A stretch of 64,000 bases of DNA, from NCBI GenBank assembly GCA_964427505.1, contig CAYRUO010000004.1, forward strand, positions 124,001 to 188,000, in the 5' to 3' direction. A model generated the notes under the pieces. It made no database searches, had not been told where the DNA came from, and was given only the letters and a program-made list of their open reading frames with translations. Numbering within the stretch: position 1 is the stretch's first letter; every line of letters starts with the position of its first letter. The stretch is from Thermanaerothrix sp034436175 (lineage in GTDB: Bacteria > Chloroflexota > Anaerolineae > Anaerolineales > Anaerolineaceae). Both the position numbers and the translations under genes were made by a program. Shown here piece after piece: positions 1 to 8,709 of this stretch.

Positions 1-31
1 TATAGGCTTCGCTGCTGATTCGAGGAGAATC

Positions 32-1987
32 ATGAATTCAGGACAATTTTTCAAAAGAATGAAATTTTATTATTTTCCAATTTTTTTATTGTTGTTACTG
101 TTGCTTCTAACATCTCTAAGACTCCATGGCTCGTCTGTTGGCATTTACAATTACTTCTTCTATGGATCAGACAAAGATCCCAATCTAATTTATGGGCATC
201 CAAGAGGTATCAGAAGCGACGAATGGCTAGTTCTAACCCCTTGGACTGTTTCACAAGTCCATAATGACTTTAAACCAGAGAGCTCAATTTATCTTGCTGG
301 GCAAAATTTTTTGTTTTCTGACGTTCCAACTAAGCATTGGAGCACAATCTTCAAGCCCCAGAATCTGGTATTTTTAATATTGCCTGTTGAGTATGCCTTT
401 TCTTTCAAATGGTGGTTTAAGGGATTCTTGTTGATTTTCTCCCTTTACCTCATTTTCATGCTAATTACTAATGAGAATTACTTTATTTCAATAATGGGAT
501 CTATTGCGGCTTTTTTTACCCCTACTATCCAATGGTGGTATTCAACTTTTGCGCCTGAGACTATTAGCTTTGCAGCTCTTGCTTTGTATTTTTTCATTCA
601 AGCAGTCCAAAAGATGGCAAAAAAAGAGCGGTGGGGGCTCAACCTATTCTTATTCAGTTATTTTGCCATATGTTTCGGATTCATCTTCTACCCCCCATTT
701 CAGATACCATCGGGATTAACGATATTGACAATTGGGGGTCTATATCTGCTTTTAGTATCAAAGAAACACAGCATAAAACCTATGCTTGTCCCGATTTTAG
801 GTGCTCTTTCTGTTATTATATTTACAGGAATGTTGTTTTACATTCAAAACAAAGACCCAATATACAAAATAACAAATACATCTTACCCGGGTAAACGTTT
901 TTCCTTAGGAAAAGATGCGAGTTTTTTACCTAAAGTTATTTATGGCTTCTACAATCTGCAACTATTATACGATAGGAATATTGTTCCCCCCATACTTGGT
1001 AATCAGAGTGAGGCTTCCTCTTTTTCGCCAACTTCCTTACTACTATTGCCCTTATTAGGAATTGTAATTGCATCCTCAACCAAGAGGAATTCTCCTGAAA
1101 AGCTACTGACCGCTGGATGTGCAGCCATTCCCGTCTTATTGTTTGTGTGGGGAATATTTGGCCTTCCGCAATTCCTGGCAAAGGCGCTCCTTCTACAATA
1201 CGTTCCTCCTTCCCGTTCTATCCCATATTTGGCCGTTATGAATATTGTTGGGTGTGTATACTTTCTGACTGCCTCAAAATATGTTGACCAGTCCCAGAAA
1301 TTAGACATACTCAGGATTGTAAGCATTATATATGTGTTCCTCTTTGTACTTGCCATTGGAATACATCTTAGAGAGAAATACCCACAGTACATCTATAATC
1401 CTCTAAAAATCCTTGTTATTTCTAGCGCAAATGCAGTTTTAGCAGGCGCTTTGGCTTTCAGAAAAGAAAAGACAGCCATGGGAATGCTGCTGTTATTGAG
1501 CTTTATTTCTTCCGCCCAAGTAAATCCGATTTATAGGGGCCTCTCGCCATTACAAAACTCAGAGGTTATATCCGAATTACCCGCTAGAAAAAACGATGTA
1601 GTATTCGCTTCATACTATCCCTGGTTGACCAATTACCTCGCAGCCAATGGATTTAGAGTGTTAAATGGAACTTATTATTTTCCCAATGTCGATTTCTGGC
1701 ATTCATTTGATCCTAATGGCGATTATCTGCATATTTATAATAGATATGCCCATATTTTCCTTACCCACACGAATGACCCCGACCAAATTACAATCTCTCT
1801 AATGCAACAGGATGTTGTGCAGATTGAAATTTCACCTTGTAATAAAAAGTTAGAGGAAATTGGAGTTAACCATTTCCTCTCAAATTTTCCTTTAGAAAAC
1901 GTCTCTTGCTTAAATGAAAAAAGTGTAATTAGGCTTCCCAATACTACTTTATATATTTATGAAAATCCATCTGTTATCTATAAGTAA
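32..1987 (+). CDS. Large multi-pass membrane protein of a polysaccharide locus, function unknown
   Basis: The 651-residue protein has an N-terminal membrane segment (about residues 13-30) and roughly ten further hydrophobic segments up to residue 500, then a soluble C-terminal part of about 150 residues. A conserved-looking extracytoplasmic stretch, GHPRGIRSDEWLVLTP (about 55-70), and an aromatic stretch, PTIQWWYSTFAPE (about 165-177), recall large membrane proteins of unknown function found in polysaccharide clusters. A GT-C-type glycosyltransferase or a polymer-modifying enzyme is possible but no catalytic motif is certain. The start is set by GAGGAG at 21-26, just upstream of ATG 32. The gene is markedly A+T-rich compared with DNA after 6830, like the next four genes. 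The 31 bases before it hold no recognisable gene. Confidence 0.75.
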   Translation: MNSGQFFKRMKFYYFPIFLLLLLLLLTSLRLHGSSVGIYNYFFYGSDKDPNLIYGHPRGIRSDEWLVLTPWTVSQVHNDFKPESSIYLAGQNFLFSDVPTKHWSTIFKPQNLVFLILPVEYAFSFKWWFKGFLLIFSLYLIFMLITNENYFISIMGSIAAFFTPTIQWWYSTFAPETISFAALALYFFIQAVQKMAKKERWGLNLFLFSYFAICFGFIFYPPFQIPSGLTILTIGGLYLLLVSKKHSIKPMLVPILGALSVIIFTGMLFYIQNKDPIYKITNTSYPGKRFSLGKDASFLPKVIYGFYNLQLLYDRNIVPPILGNQSEASSFSPTSLLLLPLLGIVIASSTKRNSPEKLLTAGCAAIPVLLFVWGIFGLPQFLAKALLLQYVPPSRSIPYLAVMNIVGCVYFLTASKYVDQSQKLDILRIVSIIYVFLFVLAIGIHLREKYPQYIYNPLKILVISSANAVLAGALAFRKEKTAMGMLLLLSFISSAQVNPIYRGLSPLQNSEVISELPARKNDVVFASYYPWLTNYLAANGFRVLNGTYYFPNVDFWHSFDPNGDYLHIYNRYAHIFLTHTNDPDQITISLMQQDVVQIEISPCNKKLEEIGVNHFLSNFPLENVSCLNEKSVIRLPNTTLYIYENPSVIYK

Positions 1988-2071
1988 ACTAATTGTCCTC
2001 TCCTCTAACCATGTGATGAAGTCGAAGATCAGAAATCGCATAACGATCAAACTTCTCTCGGAGAAAACAAC

Positions 2072-2689
2072 ATGAAAGATGGTATTCGTGTACATCCTAC
2101 CGCAGAAGTTTCAGATAAATCCTCAATTGGCGAAGGAACGATTGTTTGGCATCATTCTCAAATTCGAGAAGGGGCAGTGATTGGAAAGAATTGTATTTTG
2201 GGCAAAGGCGTGTATGTTGATGTGGGGGTAAAAATTGGTGATAATGTGAAAATTCAAAATTATGTTTCTATTTACCATGGCGTTACTATTGAAGACGGGG
2301 TCTTTATTGGCCCACACGTTTGTTTTACTAATGATTTGAGGCCTAGAGCCATTAACCCAGATGGCACCTTAAAATCTCCCGAGGACTGGGCCCTAAGTGA
2401 GACTCTAATCCGATATGGTGCTTCTTTGGGAGCAAATTCCACCATTAGATGTGGGGTCGTGATTGGAAAGTGGGCACTGGTTGGTGCGGGGAGTGTGGTT
2501 ACTAAGGATGTTCCAGATTATGGGTTAGTCTGGGGAAATCCGGCTCGTTTGCGGGGCTTCGTATGCCCATGTGGTCACCTATTGGAAAAGGAAGGCATTA
2601 CTCCCGAGTATATTGAATTAAGATGTAGCCAATGCGGCCGTCTCATCCAAATTCCGTCTAAAGATTTCAACAAATTGGAGGAGAAATGA
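2072..2689 (+). CDS. Left-handed beta-helix sugar N-acetyltransferase (WbpD/WlbB-like)
   Basis: The 205-residue protein is a hexapeptide-repeat acetyltransferase: residues about 6-155 consist of repeated I-G-x-x-x-x turns (SSIGEGTIVW, AVIGKNCILG, VKIGDNVKIQ, SLGANSTIRCGVVIG). This type acetylates the 3-amino group of UDP-2-acetamido-3-amino-2,3-dideoxy-glucuronate with acetyl-CoA. After the helix comes a C-terminal extension with Cys165, Cys167, Cys185 and Cys188, which looks like a small zinc ribbon. The stop codon overlaps the start of the aminotransferase gene by 4 bp (ATGA), so the two are translationally coupled. The neighbours support the uronic-acid role; the exact sugar is inferred. 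Confidence 0.85.
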   Translation: MKDGIRVHPTAEVSDKSSIGEGTIVWHHSQIREGAVIGKNCILGKGVYVDVGVKIGDNVKIQNYVSIYHGVTIEDGVFIGPHVCFTNDLRPRAINPDGTLKSPEDWALSETLIRYGASLGANSTIRCGVVIGKWALVGAGSVVTKDVPDYGLVWGNPARLRGFVCPCGHLLEKEGITPEYIELRCSQCGRLIQIPSKDFNKLEEK

Positions 2690-3762
2690 TCCCTATATCG
2701 AAGCCTTACATTGGGAATGAAGAAAAGGAAGCAGTATTAGAGGTTTTATCCTCTGGCATGCTTGCACAGGGCCCCAAGGTTCATGCCTTTGAGGAGCGCT
2801 TTGCCAAGGAGGTAACGAAAACAAAACATGCCATCGCAGTTTCATCTGGCACTGCCGCTCTCCAAATAGCGTTGTTAGCAGCAGGTATTCAACCTGGGGA
2901 TGAGGTTATCACCACCCCGTTCACCTTCTTCGCGACGGTTAGTTGTGTGCTAAATATTGGAGCCAAACCAGTATTTGTTGATATAAACGAAAAAACCTTT
3001 AATATTGACGCAGATCAAATAGAGGCAGCGATTACCCAAAAAACACGCGCGATATTACCCGTTCATCTTTACGGGTATCCTTCAAATATGAACAAAATAA
3101 TAGAAATTGCAGAGAAGTATAGTCTAATAGTAATCGAGGATGCAGCTCAAGCAGTTGGTGCAAAAATTCAGGGCCGCCCAGTCGGTAGTTTCGGAATCGG
3201 CTGTTTTAGTTTCTATGCCACAAAAAACATTATGTGCGGGGAAGGGGGAATGATCACTACAGATGACGATGAGGTGGCCGAAAGGTGCAGATTACTTCGG
3301 AACCATGGAATGCGACAGAGGTATTATCACGAAATTTTAGGTTACAACCTTAGGATGTCCGATATCAATGCAGCCATTGGACTTGTTCAGCTAGATAGGC
3401 TGTTAGTATTAAACCAAAAAAGGAAAGAAAACGCCGACTACTTTCTGAAAAACCTTGAAGGGGTAGTGTTACCCATTGTCGAAGAGGGTTATGAACATGT
3501 ATGGCACCAATTTACAATTCGAATTCGTAAAAATAGGGATGATATTGTCAAGAAGTTAAATGAAGCGGGAATTGGCACAGGAATTTTCTACCCTATACCT
3601 GCTTATAGGCAAAAACCTATGGAGAATTATGGGGGAAATAAGATCTATTGCCCAGTTACTGAGAAGGTTACAAAAGAGGTTGTGTCAATTCCTGTGCATC
3701 CTCTTTTGTCTGGTGAGGAACTTGAGAAAATTGTAAAGGAGATTAACAAATGCTGCGGATAG
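2686..3762 (+). CDS. DegT/DnrJ/EryC1 PLP-dependent sugar aminotransferase (WbpE-like)
   Basis: The 358-residue protein has the full DegT family pattern: SSGTAAL (54-60) for the cofactor phosphate, EDAAQA (151-156) with the Asp that contacts the pyridine nitrogen, and the FYATKN loop with the Schiff-base lysine at about 180. The family transfers an amino group, usually from glutamate, to a 3-keto or 4-keto nucleotide sugar. It lies between the acetyltransferase and the Gfo/Idh/MocA dehydrogenase, the order expected for 3-oxidation, 3-amination and N-acetylation of a UDP-GlcNAc-derived uronic acid. The 3' end overlaps the dehydrogenase by 13 bp. Keto-sugar specificity cannot be read from the sequence alone. 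Confidence 0.88.
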   Translation: MIPISKPYIGNEEKEAVLEVLSSGMLAQGPKVHAFEERFAKEVTKTKHAIAVSSGTAALQIALLAAGIQPGDEVITTPFTFFATVSCVLNIGAKPVFVDINEKTFNIDADQIEAAITQKTRAILPVHLYGYPSNMNKIIEIAEKYSLIVIEDAAQAVGAKIQGRPVGSFGIGCFSFYATKNIMCGEGGMITTDDDEVAERCRLLRNHGMRQRYYHEILGYNLRMSDINAAIGLVQLDRLLVLNQKRKENADYFLKNLEGVVLPIVEEGYEHVWHQFTIRIRKNRDDIVKKLNEAGIGTGIFYPIPAYRQKPMENYGGNKIYCPVTEKVTKEVVSIPVHPLLSGEELEKIVKEINKCCG

Positions 3763-4769
3763 GTGTCATCGGTGCAGGAGCGATGGGGCAAAATCATGCC
3801 CGGCTTCTCTGGGAATTATCAGACAGAGTTAATCTAACTGGTGTTGTCGATGTCATTTACGAAAGGGCTTCACTTATAGCAAGTAAATATGGTTCAACCC
3901 CTTATAGGAATTACCAGGATTTTTTAGATCGTGAGAAACCAGACGCAGTTGTTATAGCTGTGCCGACTGCACATCATTTTGAGGTAGCGCTTGAGTGTAT
4001 AAACAGAGGAGTGCATATCTTGGTCGAGAAACCTTTGGCCTCGACAATTGCTCAAGCAAAAGCCTTGATAGAAGCAGTTAATAAGCACAATGTCAAGCTA
4101 ATGGTAGGACACGTTGAGAGATTTAATCCAGCGGTAGTTACTGCTAAAAAGAAAATAGAGATGGGTGAATTGGGTAGATTAATCTTGATGGAAGCAAGGC
4201 GGCAAGGGCCATTTCCGGCGAGAATTTCGGATGTGGGAGTTACGGTAGATTTGGCTGTACACGACATCGACATATTTAGATTTATATCATGTCAAGAGGT
4301 CGAAAGTGTATTTGCCGAAACAGCTCGGGTGTTGAATGGAGAAAATGAAGATTTACTAGCAGCGGTTCTAAAGTTTACAAAAGGTGTAGTGGGGGTTCTA
4401 AACGTGAATTGGCTAACACCAACAAAAATTCGTGAAATCTATATTCTTGGCGAGAAAGGCATGTATTACTTGAACTATTTAACACAGGAGCTAGTATTTT
4501 ACAGAAATGCCTATGAAACAAGTACAGATTGGGAATCAATGAAGATTTTTAGGGGAGTGAGCGAAGGAGAAATGATAAGATACCCCATAAAGAAATATGA
4601 GCCGTTGCGTGCAGAGTTAGAGTCTTTTATAAATGTTTTAGAGGATAAAGCAGACGTTCCTGTTACCGTTGAAGATGGCGCAATCACAATTGGAATCGCA
4701 CAAGCATTACTGAAATCTGCATTACACAGCTCATCCATCGCGCTTAAGGAGGTTACTGAACCGTGGTAA
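3750..4769 (+). CDS. Gfo/Idh/MocA family NAD(P)-dependent sugar dehydrogenase (WbpB/WlbA-like)
   Basis: The 339-residue protein begins with a Rossmann motif, GVIGAGAMGQNHAR (5-18), followed by the family's EKP signature with Lys94 and the catalytic-region DLAVHD (Asp167, His171). The length is normal for the family. In this context it would oxidise C3 of a UDP-N-acetylglucosaminuronate so that the neighbouring aminotransferase can act. It overlaps the aminotransferase gene at its 5' end and the next glycosyltransferase at its 3' end, so the four genes form one transcription unit. The UDP-GlcNAc 6-dehydrogenase and a 2-epimerase needed for a full pathway are not in this window. A different keto-sugar substrate is possible. 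Confidence 0.83.
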   Translation: MLRIGVIGAGAMGQNHARLLWELSDRVNLTGVVDVIYERASLIASKYGSTPYRNYQDFLDREKPDAVVIAVPTAHHFEVALECINRGVHILVEKPLASTIAQAKALIEAVNKHNVKLMVGHVERFNPAVVTAKKKIEMGELGRLILMEARRQGPFPARISDVGVTVDLAVHDIDIFRFISCQEVESVFAETARVLNGENEDLLAAVLKFTKGVVGVLNVNWLTPTKIREIYILGEKGMYYLNYLTQELVFYRNAYETSTDWESMKIFRGVSEGEMIRYPIKKYEPLRAELESFINVLEDKADVPVTVEDGAITIGIAQALLKSALHSSSIALKEVTEPW

Positions 4770-5710
4770 AGGGAAAGAAGATAGCGGTTGTGGTTCCAGC
4801 ATATAATGAAGAGAAGTTAATAGGAAAAGTTATTGAAACGATGCCAGAATTTGTGGATTTTATAATTGTCGTGGACGATGGAAGTACAGATGGTACCAGC
4901 AATGTCGTCAAGAAGTACCAAGACCAAAATAAAAGAGAGATCATATTATTGCGTCATGCTACTAACAGGGGGGTCGGAGGCGCAATAATCTCAGGTCATA
5001 AAAAAGCCTTAGAGGTAGGAGCAGATGTGGTAGCAGTTATGGCTGGTGATGCTCAAATGGATCCATCTGATTTGCCAAACATACTTGAACCGGTGATAAA
5101 TGGACAATGTGATTACTCGAAAGGTAACAGGTTTATAAATGGAGAAGCGTGGAGGAAAATGCCGAGATTGAGATTTTTCGCGAATGCAGTATTGTCTATG
5201 TTAAATAAAATAACTTCAGGGTTTTGGCACATATCAGACCCCCAATGCGGGTATACCGCTATTTCATCTACCGCCTTAAGAAAATTAAACTTAGATGCCA
5301 TCAGCCAAGGATATCATTTTGAAAATTCGATGCTAACCGAACTTAATATTCATAACATGAAAGTTACAGATGTGCCAATAAAGGCCATATACGGTATTGG
5401 GGAAAAATCCGGGATTAACGAGTTTGTTGCAATTTTTTCGTTTACCTTGTTTCTTGTGAAGGCATTTGTGCAACGATTATATAGAAAATACATCATCAGG
5501 GATTTTCACCCCCTTGTATTCTTTTATTTCTTTGGTTTACTTTCATTATTAGCGGGTCTTGGATTTGGTTTATATTTAATAGCGATACGGCTAATTATGG
5601 GTACAATCGTTGAAGCTACAAGTGCTCTATTTGCTATGCTTCTTTTTTTAAGCGGCCTGCAGATGGTCCTTTTCGGTATGTGGTTCGATAAGGATTACTC
5701 ATCTAGATAA
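4763..5710 (+). CDS. Family 2 glycosyltransferase with C-terminal membrane segments (dolichyl-phosphate-mannose-synthase-like)
   Basis: The 315-residue protein starts at GTG 4763, with AAGGAGG at 4746-4752 placing the ribosome and a 7-bp overlap with the previous stop. Residues 5-230 form a GT-A domain: VVVPAYNEE (9-17), VVDDGSTDGT (36-45) and a metal-site region near MAGDAQMDPSD (about 94-104). Two hydrophobic segments follow at about 250-275 and 285-305. This layout matches enzymes that transfer a sugar from a nucleotide donor to a polyprenyl phosphate or related lipid at the cytoplasmic face of the membrane. It probably primes or extends the local polysaccharide. Donor and acceptor are unknown. 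Confidence 0.85.
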   Translation: MVKGKKIAVVVPAYNEEKLIGKVIETMPEFVDFIIVVDDGSTDGTSNVVKKYQDQNKREIILLRHATNRGVGGAIISGHKKALEVGADVVAVMAGDAQMDPSDLPNILEPVINGQCDYSKGNRFINGEAWRKMPRLRFFANAVLSMLNKITSGFWHISDPQCGYTAISSTALRKLNLDAISQGYHFENSMLTELNIHNMKVTDVPIKAIYGIGEKSGINEFVAIFSFTLFLVKAFVQRLYRKYIIRDFHPLVFFYFFGLLSLLAGLGFGLYLIAIRLIMGTIVEATSALFAMLLFLSGLQMVLFGMWFDKDYSSR

Positions 5711-5819
5711 ATTACGAATATGGCAAATTTGTAGGACAAACTAAACTTATTTCTAACTCCCATTATCCAAATGCCACCAATGTTTATCTCGCCCAAATAT
5801 AGACTCTACCAGACCAGAA

Positions 5820-6806
5820 ATGCCTTATATCTCCATTCTGATTATCAGCTACAATACGTCTGACCCCTTAATCCAATGTCTAGGTCATCTTAGACAACAA
5901 ACATTTAACAATTTCGAACTCATCCTCATTGACAATGGCTCTCAGAACCCCCCTCCGCTAGATTTTCACGAATCTTGGCCAAATCTCCGCATTAGAGTAG
6001 AGTATTTCAAAACAAATAAGGGCTTTGCCTTTGCCAATAACTATGGGATTCATCTTGCCAAAGGTGAATGGATCGCTACGTTAAACCCCGACGCCTTTCC
6101 CGAACCTGATTGGCTTGAACAACTGGTTAAAGCAACATCCTTGTATCCCAATGCCTTTTTTGCCTCCCGTCAATTGCAAGCCAATTCACCCTATCTTTTA
6201 GATGGTGAAGGGGATGTTTACCACGTTAGTGGCTTAGCCTGGCGACGAAATTATGGTTTGCCTGCCACCCCCAAAATCTCACCCGAACCCGTATTTAGCG
6301 CCTGCGCCGCCGCCGCTTTATACCCACGCCAAGCCCTTCTTGAGGTAGGTGGCTTTGATGAATCATTCTTCGCCTACCATGAGGATCTTGATCTCGGCTT
6401 TAGGTTACGCCTAAAGGGGCTCCAATGCTATTACATTCCCCAGGCTACAGTCCATCACATTGGTTCTGCGTCAACGGGAAAATCTAGCGACTTTGCTATC
6501 TACCACGGTCACCGCAATTTAGTTTGGACTTTTTTCAAGGATATGCCCGAACCCCTATTAAGGCGGTATTTTGCGTTGCATTTACTTCTAAATGTTTTTT
6601 CTGTCTTGTTCTTTTCGCTAAACGGCCGAGCAAATACCATCTTAAAAGCAAAAATGGATGCCTTCAAAGGCCTTTCTCCGATACTTGCGAAACGCAAGTC
6701 TATTCAGAGCGAAATTCGTGTTTCCCCAGAAGACATTCTCCAACTTATGGAACGAGATTTACTAGCGCCTATTAAGAGAAAAGTTATGATGAGATCTCTC
6801 CAATAA
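5820..6806 (+). CDS. Family 2 glycosyltransferase (rhamnosyltransferase/WcaA-like)
   Basis: The 328-residue protein has a GT-A fold with ISILIISYNTSD near the start, the nucleotide site LILIDNGSQ (about 38-46), the DxD-like LNPDAFPEPDW (about 88-98), and the downstream GGFDESFFAYHEDLDLGFR block with the catalytic-base region, typical of rhamnosyl- and related transferases. No clear Shine-Dalgarno sequence precedes ATG 5820. Base composition is intermediate between the A+T-rich block before it and the G+C-rich DNA after 6830. A 109-base gap separates it from the previous gene, in which I see no feature. It probably adds a sugar to the same surface polymer; donor unknown. Confidence 0.85.
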   Translation: MPYISILIISYNTSDPLIQCLGHLRQQTFNNFELILIDNGSQNPPPLDFHESWPNLRIRVEYFKTNKGFAFANNYGIHLAKGEWIATLNPDAFPEPDWLEQLVKATSLYPNAFFASRQLQANSPYLLDGEGDVYHVSGLAWRRNYGLPATPKISPEPVFSACAAAALYPRQALLEVGGFDESFFAYHEDLDLGFRLRLKGLQCYYIPQATVHHIGSASTGKSSDFAIYHGHRNLVWTFFKDMPEPLLRRYFALHLLLNVFSVLFFSLNGRANTILKAKMDAFKGLSPILAKRKSIQSEIRVSPEDILQLMERDLLAPIKRKVMMRSLQ

Positions 6807-6872
6807 AATGGGTTTCGTCACCATACTTTCATGGTAACATATACCATAATCCCCTTTCGCGAGGGCAGCAAC

Positions 6873-7457
6873 ATGGCGCACGTGCAATCTTCCCCGTATC
6901 CTTATGATTTCATCGGGCAAATCCTGATCACGCAAGAGCAAATCGAACAACGCGTGGCCGAACTCGGCGCCCAAATCACCGCCGATTACCGCGATTCCGA
7001 CCGCTTGCTCCTCCTCGGCCTCCTGCGCGGCAGCGTGGTCTTCCTCACCGACCTCATGCGCAAGATCAACCGCCCCATGACCATGGACTTCATGCTCGTC
7101 TCCTCTTACCGCGGCGCCGAGTCCTCCGGGTTCGTCCGCATTGATGCAGACCACAAGATCAACATCCACAATTGGGATGTCATTCTGGTAGATGACATCA
7201 TTGACACTGGTTACACCATCCATACCGTGCGTAAATTACTTCTCGAACGCCAGCCGCGCAGCCTCAAAATCTGCGCCCTGTTGGATAAAAAAGCCCGCCA
7301 CAAAGTAGATATCCAGATTGATTACCTGGGCTTCGAGATCCCCGACTACTTCGTGGTCGGCTACGGCCTGGATATAGACGAGAAAGGCCGCAACCTGCCC
7401 TACATCGCCGCCGTGGATCTGGAAAAGTACCGCACCCTCTATGGCAGCGGTAACTGA
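6873..7457 (+). CDS. hpt: Hypoxanthine phosphoribosyltransferase
   Basis: This purine-salvage enzyme converts hypoxanthine or guanine plus PRPP to IMP or GMP in the cytoplasm. The PRPP loop VILVDDIIDTGYT lies at about 103-115, LLGLLRGSVVF (about 46-56) is the pyrophosphate-binding loop, and YFVVGYGLDIDEKGRNLPYI is the typical C-terminal block. I place the start at ATG 6873 (194 residues), which fits family length and has GAGGGCAGC just upstream; the frame is open to an in-frame ATG at 6831, which would add 14 atypical residues. It is followed after 17 bases by the phosphofructokinase gene, so the two are probably co-transcribed. This gene marks the sharp return to G+C-rich sequence. Confidence 0.93.
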   Translation: MAHVQSSPYPYDFIGQILITQEQIEQRVAELGAQITADYRDSDRLLLLGLLRGSVVFLTDLMRKINRPMTMDFMLVSSYRGAESSGFVRIDADHKINIHNWDVILVDDIIDTGYTIHTVRKLLLERQPRSLKICALLDKKARHKVDIQIDYLGFEIPDYFVVGYGLDIDEKGRNLPYIAAVDLEKYRTLYGSGN

Positions 7458-7474
7458 AAGCGAAAGGGTTTCCC

Positions 7475-8608
7475 ATGAAAACGAAAGCCCCCCGCAAAAT
7501 CGGCATCCTGACCTCCGGCGGCGATAGCCCCGGCATCAATGCCGCCATCCGCGGAATTGGTAAGGCCATTGCCGGCCATTTTAACCTGCAATTGATCGGC
7601 TTCCACGATGGCTTTAGCGGCATGGCCCACAACCTAATCATGCCCCTCGAGGGTGAGGCGCTCTCCGGCATCCTGACCACCGGCGGTACCATCCTGGGCA
7701 CCAACCGTGATAAGCCCTACAGCGCCGAGGAAGACGGCCAGCGCGTGGATTACACCGAAAAAATCCTTCAGGTGTACCACCAGCATAACCTCGATGGCCT
7801 GATCTGCCTGGGCGGCGGGAACACGCAGGAAAGTGCCTACTACCTGCAACAAAAAGGCCTCAACGTCATCACCCTGCCTGTTACCATTGACAATGACATC
7901 CCTCAGACAGATATGACGGTCGGATTCAACACGGCGATGGAGATCGCCGCCGAAGCCATAGACCGCCTCCACAGCACGGCTTTCAGCCATCACCGCATCA
8001 TTATTGTCGAGATCATGGGGCGCGAAACCGGCTGGCTTACCCTCGGGGCAGGCATCGCCGGCGGCGCCGATGTCATCCTCATTCCCGAAATCCCCTACGA
8101 TATTCATAAAGTCGCCGAGGCCATTCTTGAACGCAGCCGTCGCGGCAAGCGCTTCAGCCTGGTCGCCGTGGCCGAAGGGGCAATAGCCAAAGAGACCTTA
8201 CAGTTCTTCGAGCACGCCCGCCAGGCCAACCGCCGCCTACGCAGCGGTGAGGAAGCCGAAGAAGTCGAGGCCGGCCTGCAAGAGATCGAAAAACGCTCTG
8301 CCGGCGATACCCTTCACCTGGCTAACCGACTGCAGGAATTCACCCGCCTGCAAACCCGTGTCACCATCTTGGGCTACCTTCAGCGCGGTGGCGCACCTTC
8401 AGCCTTTGACCGCGTCTTGGCCACCCAACTTGGCACCGCCTGCGCCCATTTGGTCAGCCAAGGGCACTACGGCGTCATGGTCGGTATTCAAGGCGGAAGC
8501 GTCAAACCCACTCCCCTGGCCCAAGTAGCCGGCAAGGTCAAACGCGTGCCGTTAGACCATTCGTGGGTGCAAGGGGCACGTCTGGTAGGTACCTGCCTGG
8601 GCGATTGA
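7475..8608 (+). CDS. 6-phosphofructokinase family protein with a non-canonical nucleotide loop
   Basis: The 377-residue protein is a PfkA-superfamily kinase: GGDSPGINAAIRG (15-27), TTGGTILGTNR (68-78), TIDND with the catalytic base Asp139, and EIMGRETGWL (169-178). It would phosphorylate fructose 6-phosphate in glycolysis. The loop that reads GGDGS in E. coli Pfk reads GGGNT here (113-117), so the Mg-phosphate aspartate (E. coli Asp103) is Gly115. The residue matching E. coli Gly124, which is Lys in pyrophosphate-dependent enzymes, is Val136. A charged helical insertion near residues 245-275 explains the extra length over the usual 320. Phosphoryl donor and even substrate are therefore uncertain. 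It probably forms an operon with hpt. Confidence 0.82.
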   Translation: MKTKAPRKIGILTSGGDSPGINAAIRGIGKAIAGHFNLQLIGFHDGFSGMAHNLIMPLEGEALSGILTTGGTILGTNRDKPYSAEEDGQRVDYTEKILQVYHQHNLDGLICLGGGNTQESAYYLQQKGLNVITLPVTIDNDIPQTDMTVGFNTAMEIAAEAIDRLHSTAFSHHRIIIVEIMGRETGWLTLGAGIAGGADVILIPEIPYDIHKVAEAILERSRRGKRFSLVAVAEGAIAKETLQFFEHARQANRRLRSGEEAEEVEAGLQEIEKRSAGDTLHLANRLQEFTRLQTRVTILGYLQRGGAPSAFDRVLATQLGTACAHLVSQGHYGVMVGIQGGSVKPTPLAQVAGKVKRVPLDHSWVQGARLVGTCLGD

Positions 8609-8640
8609 CCCCTCCCCCTCAATCATACTGCCAGTATCCT

Positions 8641-8677
8641 ACGCCCTGTAACTCATACCCAGGGCGTGGGTTTTAAT
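8641..8677 (+). terminator. Rho-independent terminator after the phosphofructokinase gene
   Basis: ACGCCCTG at 8641-8648 pairs with CAGGGCGT at 8660-8667, an 8-bp stem with an 11-base loop, followed by GGGTTTT. It lies 33 bases after the phosphofructokinase stop and before PfaD, and separates the two transcription units. Confidence 0.6.
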
Positions 8678-8709
8678 TGGTGACGTATTCCTTCCGGTAG
8701 GAGAAAAAC

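Noticed and set aside
7475..8608. Calling the kinase pyrophosphate-dependent.
   Set aside because: Pyrophosphate enzymes have Asp in the GGDD loop and Lys before TIDND. This protein has neither, and it lacks the ATP-type loop too, so the donor was left open.
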